From Helicobacteraceae bacterium (GTDB lineage Bacteria > Campylobacterota > Campylobacteria > Campylobacterales > Sulfurimonadaceae), in NCBI GenBank assembly GCA_027084065.1, contig JALWLR010000293.1, positions 1-9,321 on the forward strand: a stretch of 9,321 bases of DNA. Reading direction: 5' to 3'. The position numbers were made by a program, and so were the translations under genes. Shown piece after piece: positions 6,221 through 9,321 of the stretch (positions are counted from its first letter, which is position 1; the number at the start of each line of letters is the position of its first letter). Under the pieces are notes generated by a model that searched no databases, had not been told where the DNA came from, and was given only the letters and a program-made list of their open reading frames with translations.

Positions 6221-8587
6221 TTATTGACATCCAACACATTCCATACTGCGGTCCTCTACATCGTTACTCATCTCCGGAGACTGACTTCGAAGATAGTAGG
6301 TGGATTTCAAACCGAGTTGCCATGCCAATGTATATATTTCATGCAAATATCTTCCGCTTGCTTTATCGAGCGTTATAAAGATATTGAGACTTTGTCCTTG
6401 ATCTATCCATTTTTGCCGAATGGCTGCGGCTTTTATGAGTATTCTCTGGTCAAGATCGTACGCTGGAGTATAGTATGCCCATGTATCCGGCGAAAGTTTT
6501 GGAACGACAACGGGAATAAGTCCGCTGAGATTCTCTTCAAACCATTTTCTTTTGTAGACGGGCTCTATGGCCTGTGTCGTTCCCGTCAAAATAGAGATGG
6601 AGCTCGTTGGAGCCACTGCCATCAAATAACCGTTGCGCATTCCCTGTGACTTGACCTTTTCGCGAAGAAAATCCCAGTCATATGAGGAGGCAAATAGCCC
6701 TCCTCTATCTACCAGCTTTTGCACTTCGGCTTTTGCATGGTCATGCGGCATAATTCCTTTGCTCCATTTACTTCCCTCAAACTCCGGATAGACACCCTTC
6801 TCCACAGCCAAATCACTTGAAGCGCTAATAGCATTGAAACTAACCGCTTCCATTACCTCGTCTATTTTATCGAAATGTTCCTGAGAACCCCAACTAATAC
6901 CCGCTTCGGCTAACATTTGCGCCTCGCCCATAACACCTAGACCTATAGAGCGACTGCGCATATTGGTTCTTTTAACCTTACCAACCGGATAAAAGTTCAA
7001 GTCTATAACATTATCGAGTGCTCGTACGGCAATCGGTACAATACGCTCTATATCCTCTTTTGTATTTACCTTTGAAAGATTGATCGATGCAAGATTACAT
7101 ACAGCAGTCGCACCATCTATACGCTCTTTTTCGACAACGAAAATCTCTTTTCCATGCAGTCTATCCAAAGCGGTTATTTTTTTTGCCGGTTTTTCGATAC
7201 CGCTATCGACTTTAACAAGCTCCTCCTCTTCAAACGTCACATAACTCTCATCCGTAAAAACGATTTTGATTTTATAGTGGTTTGGCTGAGTATTTTGAAA
7301 AATCTCTGTACAGAGATTTGAGCTTCTTATAATACCGAAATGATCGTTTGGATTAGCTCTGTTTGCATTGTCTTTGAAACATAAAAAAGGACTACCGCTC
7401 TCAAAATAGCTTGTCAGAATCTTTTTCCACAAATCTTTTGCTTTGATGCGCTCTTTTATAATCGATTCATCTTTCTCATATTCCATATAGCGTTTCTCAA
7501 ATGCTTCGCCATAAAGCTCTGTCAAATCTTTCGTATCGTAAGGATCGAAAAGCGTCCATATCTCATCTGCCAAAACACGCTTCATAAAAAGATCGTTGAT
7601 CCAAAGAGCAGGGAAAAGGTCATGCGCACGACGTCTCTCCTCTCCAGAGTTCTTTTTCAAATCCAAAAAGTCGTTCACATCTATATGCCACGGCTCCAAA
7701 TAGACCGCTATAGCACCTTTTCTCGTTCCAAGCTGATCTACGGCAATAGCTATGTCATTGGTAATTTTCAAAAATGGGATGGTTCCGCCTGCTGCATTTT
7801 TGTGTCCATCTATGTAAGAACCCATAGAGCGCACCTGCGTCCAGTCCCATCCTATACCGCCTCCAAATTTACTCAGCATCGCCATTTCCGAATAGGTATC
7901 GAAAATTCCCTCAATGTTATCAGGAGTTGAGCCAATGTAGCAAGAACTAAGCTGATGTCGTGGTGTACGAGCATTTGAAAGTGTAGGAGTTGCCATCATT
8001 ACTTCAAATTTACTAATCATGTCGTAAAATTTGATAGCCCACTCCATTCTTTTCTCTTCACGCTGTGCCAAAAACATTGCAACAGCCATAAACATATGTT
8101 GCGGAAGCTCTATGGGATTGCCGTTTTTGTCTTTGAGAATGTAGCGGTCATAGAGCGTCTTGATACCCAAGTAGGTAAACTGCAAATCACGCTCAGGTTT
8201 TATATGTTTGTTGAGCTCCTCAAGATCGTACAAATCTTTTAGACCCGGAATTATTCTCCCCTCTTTTTCTCCTTTTTTAAAATATTCACTCAAGCTTGAA
8301 TAGCCTGTAAAGCCATTTACTTGATGATACATATTGAACAAGAAAAGTCGTGCAGCGACAAATGTCCAGTTCGGTGCATCTATATCGATCTTATCTACCG
8401 CCGTTTTTATGAGTGTTTCTTGGATTTCCTGCGTCGTTATACCATCTCTAAACTGGATTTGAGCATCGACTTCAAGCTCACTTTGACTTACCCCTTCTAA
8501 ATCTTTTACCGATGCAGAGGTATACTTTTGTATTTTTGTAATGTCTAGCGGCTCTGTTCTACCGTTTCTTTTTAAAACTGTTATCAT
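6221..8587 (-). CDS. nrdA: Class I ribonucleoside-diphosphate reductase, alpha (catalytic) subunit
   Basis: A 788-residue large subunit that reduces ribonucleoside diphosphates to deoxyribonucleotides together with the radical-carrying NrdB. Residues 1-90 are an ATP-cone (VLKRNGRTEPLDITKIQ), the allosteric activity site. The barrel carries the class I residues: C216 (LSSCYIG), N424/C426/E428 (SSNLCTEIF) with C426 as the likely thiyl radical site, and C497 (AVCNLASIN) as the partner of C216. The substrate-phosphate loop is APTSSIS (659-665), the radical-path tyrosines are Y764-Y765, and the tail CVGCQ has C784 and C787 that reload the active site. About 47 residues more than in E. coli separate C426 from C497, a beta-rich insertion. 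AGGA (8594-8597) lies six bases before the ATG. No nrdB is adjacent; in Campylobacter and Helicobacter nrdB is also at a separate locus. It probably leads an operon with the unknown gene and fliW. Confidence 0.96.
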   Translation of the reverse strand: MITVLKRNGRTEPLDITKIQKYTSASVKDLEGVSQSELEVDAQIQFRDGITTQEIQETLIKTAVDKIDIDAPNWTFVAARLFLFNMYHQVNGFTGYSSLSEYFKKGEKEGRIIPGLKDLYDLEELNKHIKPERDLQFTYLGIKTLYDRYILKDKNGNPIELPQHMFMAVAMFLAQREEKRMEWAIKFYDMISKFEVMMATPTLSNARTPRHQLSSCYIGSTPDNIEGIFDTYSEMAMLSKFGGGIGWDWTQVRSMGSYIDGHKNAAGGTIPFLKITNDIAIAVDQLGTRKGAIAVYLEPWHIDVNDFLDLKKNSGEERRRAHDLFPALWINDLFMKRVLADEIWTLFDPYDTKDLTELYGEAFEKRYMEYEKDESIIKERIKAKDLWKKILTSYFESGSPFLCFKDNANRANPNDHFGIIRSSNLCTEIFQNTQPNHYKIKIVFTDESYVTFEEEELVKVDSGIEKPAKKITALDRLHGKEIFVVEKERIDGATAVCNLASINLSKVNTKEDIERIVPIAVRALDNVIDLNFYPVGKVKRTNMRSRSIGLGVMGEAQMLAEAGISWGSQEHFDKIDEVMEAVSFNAISASSDLAVEKGVYPEFEGSKWSKGIMPHDHAKAEVQKLVDRGGLFASSYDWDFLREKVKSQGMRNGYLMAVAPTSSISILTGTTQAIEPVYKRKWFEENLSGLIPVVVPKLSPDTWAYYTPAYDLDQRILIKAAAIRQKWIDQGQSLNIFITLDKASGRYLHEIYTLAWQLGLKSTYYLRSQSPEMSNDVEDRSMECVGCQ

Positions 8588-8635
8588 TGGCTGTCCTGAA
8601 AATGGTTTGGTTGTAAGTAATGAGGCATAAACTCC

Positions 8636-8662
8636 CTATCATATAGAGATAGATTTTATCTA
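8636..8662. repeat. Overlapping short inverted repeats in the nrdA upstream region
   Basis: CTATC (8636-8640) pairs with GATAG (8648-8652) across seven bases. Immediately beside it TAGAT (8650-8654) pairs with ATCTA (8658-8662) across three bases. The first repeat overlaps a candidate nrdA -10 box (TATGAT on the minus strand at 8638-8643). Such dyads could be operator half-sites, but in sequence this AT-rich short palindromes also arise by chance. Confidence 0.3.
8638..8643 (-). promoter_or_regulatory. Candidate proximal -10 box of the nrdA operon
   Basis: TATGAT on the minus strand, one mismatch from TATAAT, about 50 bp before the nrdA ATG, preceded by T-rich sequence. A second candidate lies 59 bp further upstream, and the sequence does not decide between them. 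Confidence 0.4.
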
Positions 8663-8696
8663 AAAGTTAGAAAATTTTTTATTAAATTAGGGGTTT

Positions 8697-8702
8697 ATTA
8701 TA
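8697..8702 (-). promoter_or_regulatory. Candidate distal -10 box of the nrdA operon
   Basis: A perfect TATAAT on the minus strand, with ACTACA (three of six matches to TTGACA) 17 bp upstream. It lies about 110 bp before the nrdA ATG and just after the purB terminator, so it would give a long leader containing the short inverted repeats. Confidence 0.45.
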
Positions 8703-8729
8703 AGATTTTATATTCTGCATGTAGTGCTT

Positions 8730-8754
8730 ACAAAACGGGGAAATCCCGCTTTGT
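8730..8754 (-). terminator. Intrinsic terminator of purB
   Basis: Read as minus-strand RNA, ACAAAGCGGG and CCCGUUUUGU form a 10-bp stem (one G-U pair) around a 5-base loop, starting 7 bp after the purB stop. The U-rich stretch lies within the 3' arm, a common layout for intrinsic terminators. It separates purB from nrdA transcriptionally. Confidence 0.68.
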
Positions 8755-8761
8755 CTATTTT

Positions 8762-9319
8762 TTACTTTTCAAAAACACGCTTGAAAATGGCATCTACGTT
8801 TTTCGTATAGTAGTCATAATTGAAACATTCTCGTATCTGTTCTTCAGAAAGTTTACTTCGAAGCTCTTCATCCGCTAAAAGATGATTCAAATAAAGAGAC
8901 TCCCCTTTTTCATTCACGGTAGGTTTTCCCTGTTGAATCTCCTCCCACACCTTCATAGCGTTTCGCTGAACGATTCTATAAGCATCCTCTCTACTGACAC
9001 CCTGTTTCGGTAATTCAAGCAGCACTCTTTGAGAGAAGACAAGCCCCCCTGTTAAATTGAGATTTTTCATCATATTTTCCGGATAGACAACCATTTTGGA
9101 AATGACGCTGTTCATTCTATGAAGCATAAAATCAGTCGTCACAAAAGCATCCGGTAACCAGAATCTTTCTGTGGAGCTATGAGAAATATCTCGCTCATGC
9201 CACAAAGCGACATTCTCCATAGCCGGTGTCGCATACGCTCGAATAATACGTGCAAGACCCGTAATATTTTCTGTCAAAATAGGATTTCTTTTATGTGGCA
9301 TAGCGGAACTTCCCTTTTG
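8762..9319 (-). CDS. purB: Adenylosuccinate lyase, C-terminal part (5' end outside window)
   Basis: The frame continues off the right edge, leaving the last 185 residues. The ATG at 9301 is internal: six more in-frame codons upstream complete the superfamily signature GSSAMPHKRNP (9281-9313), whose second serine is the catalytic serine of the flexible loop in the fumarase/aspartase superfamily. Next comes WHERDISHSSTER, characteristic of PurB rather than ArgH, Asd-type lyases or fumarase, then LTGGLVFSQRVLLEL and the C-terminal helical domain (SREDAYRIVQRNAMKVWEE). PurB makes two cuts that release fumarate in purine synthesis: SAICAR to AICAR, and adenylosuccinate to AMP. It is followed by its own terminator and then nrdA in the same direction, a purB-nrdA neighbourhood also seen in Campylobacter. 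Confidence 0.93.
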   Translation of the reverse strand, partial: QKGSSAMPHKRNPILTENITGLARIIRAYATPAMENVALWHERDISHSSTERFWLPDAFVTTDFMLHRMNSVISKMVVYPENMMKNLNLTGGLVFSQRVLLELPKQGVSREDAYRIVQRNAMKVWEEIQQGKPTVNEKGESLYLNHLLADEELRSKLSEEQIRECFNYDYYTKNVDAIFKRVFEK

Positions 9320-9321
9320 TC

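Noticed and set aside
7115..7294. Intein or mini-Hint element inside nrdA
   Set aside because: Inteins are frequent in ribonucleotide reductase genes, but this insertion is only about 50-60 residues, has no N-terminal Cys/Ser splice junction and no C-terminal His-Asn before Cys/Ser/Thr.
8588..8761. Tandem NrdR boxes upstream of nrdA
   Set aside because: No pair of sites resembling the ACACWATATMTWGTGT-type consensus could be found by eye on either strand.

Overview
The window looks like chromosomal DNA from a flagellated member of the Campylobacterota (epsilonproteobacteria), probably a free-living Sulfurimonas- or Sulfuricurvum-like organism. This rests on moderate-to-low GC, two tandem FlgE-family genes with a sigma-54 promoter between them, a hook protein of almost 800 residues, a FliW, and a class I NrdA with an enlarged active-site segment next to purB. 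The genus is an inference, not a sequence match.

Plus strand, 1-3350 (flagellar hook locus). The first gene is the 3' part of a FlgE-family gene that runs off the left edge. Next comes a very good sigma-54 promoter (880-895) in an 84-bp gap. It is followed by a complete 787-residue flagellar hook protein gene and a short bidirectional terminator-like hairpin.

Minus strand, 3351-9321 (everything else, read right to left). The order of transcription is purB (5' end outside the window), a terminator, nrdA, an unrecognised 123-residue gene, fliW, a perfect 14-bp hairpin overlapping the fliW stop codon, htrA/degQ, a terminator, and a zinc-ribbon thioredoxin (TrxC type) that converges on the hook gene. 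The nrdA, unknown and fliW genes are only 12 and 15 bp apart and are probably one operon. htrA and trxC appear to have their own promoters.

How the genes fit together: the left part builds the flagellar hook under RpoN control. FliW is the flagellin-binding antagonist of CsrA, so a second flagellar regulator lies a few kb away inside a nucleotide-metabolism operon (purB and nrdA supply purine nucleotides and deoxynucleotides). HtrA (periplasmic protein quality control) and TrxC (cytoplasmic thiol reduction) are stress or housekeeping genes. No RNA genes, mobile elements, CRISPR arrays or insertion sequences were seen. No gene-free stretch exceeds 300 bp. Most of the window is ordinary core genome. 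The points most worth checking are the nrdA-unknown-fliW arrangement, the hairpin at the fliW end, the hook protein's variable domain and the regulatory sequence in front of flgE.
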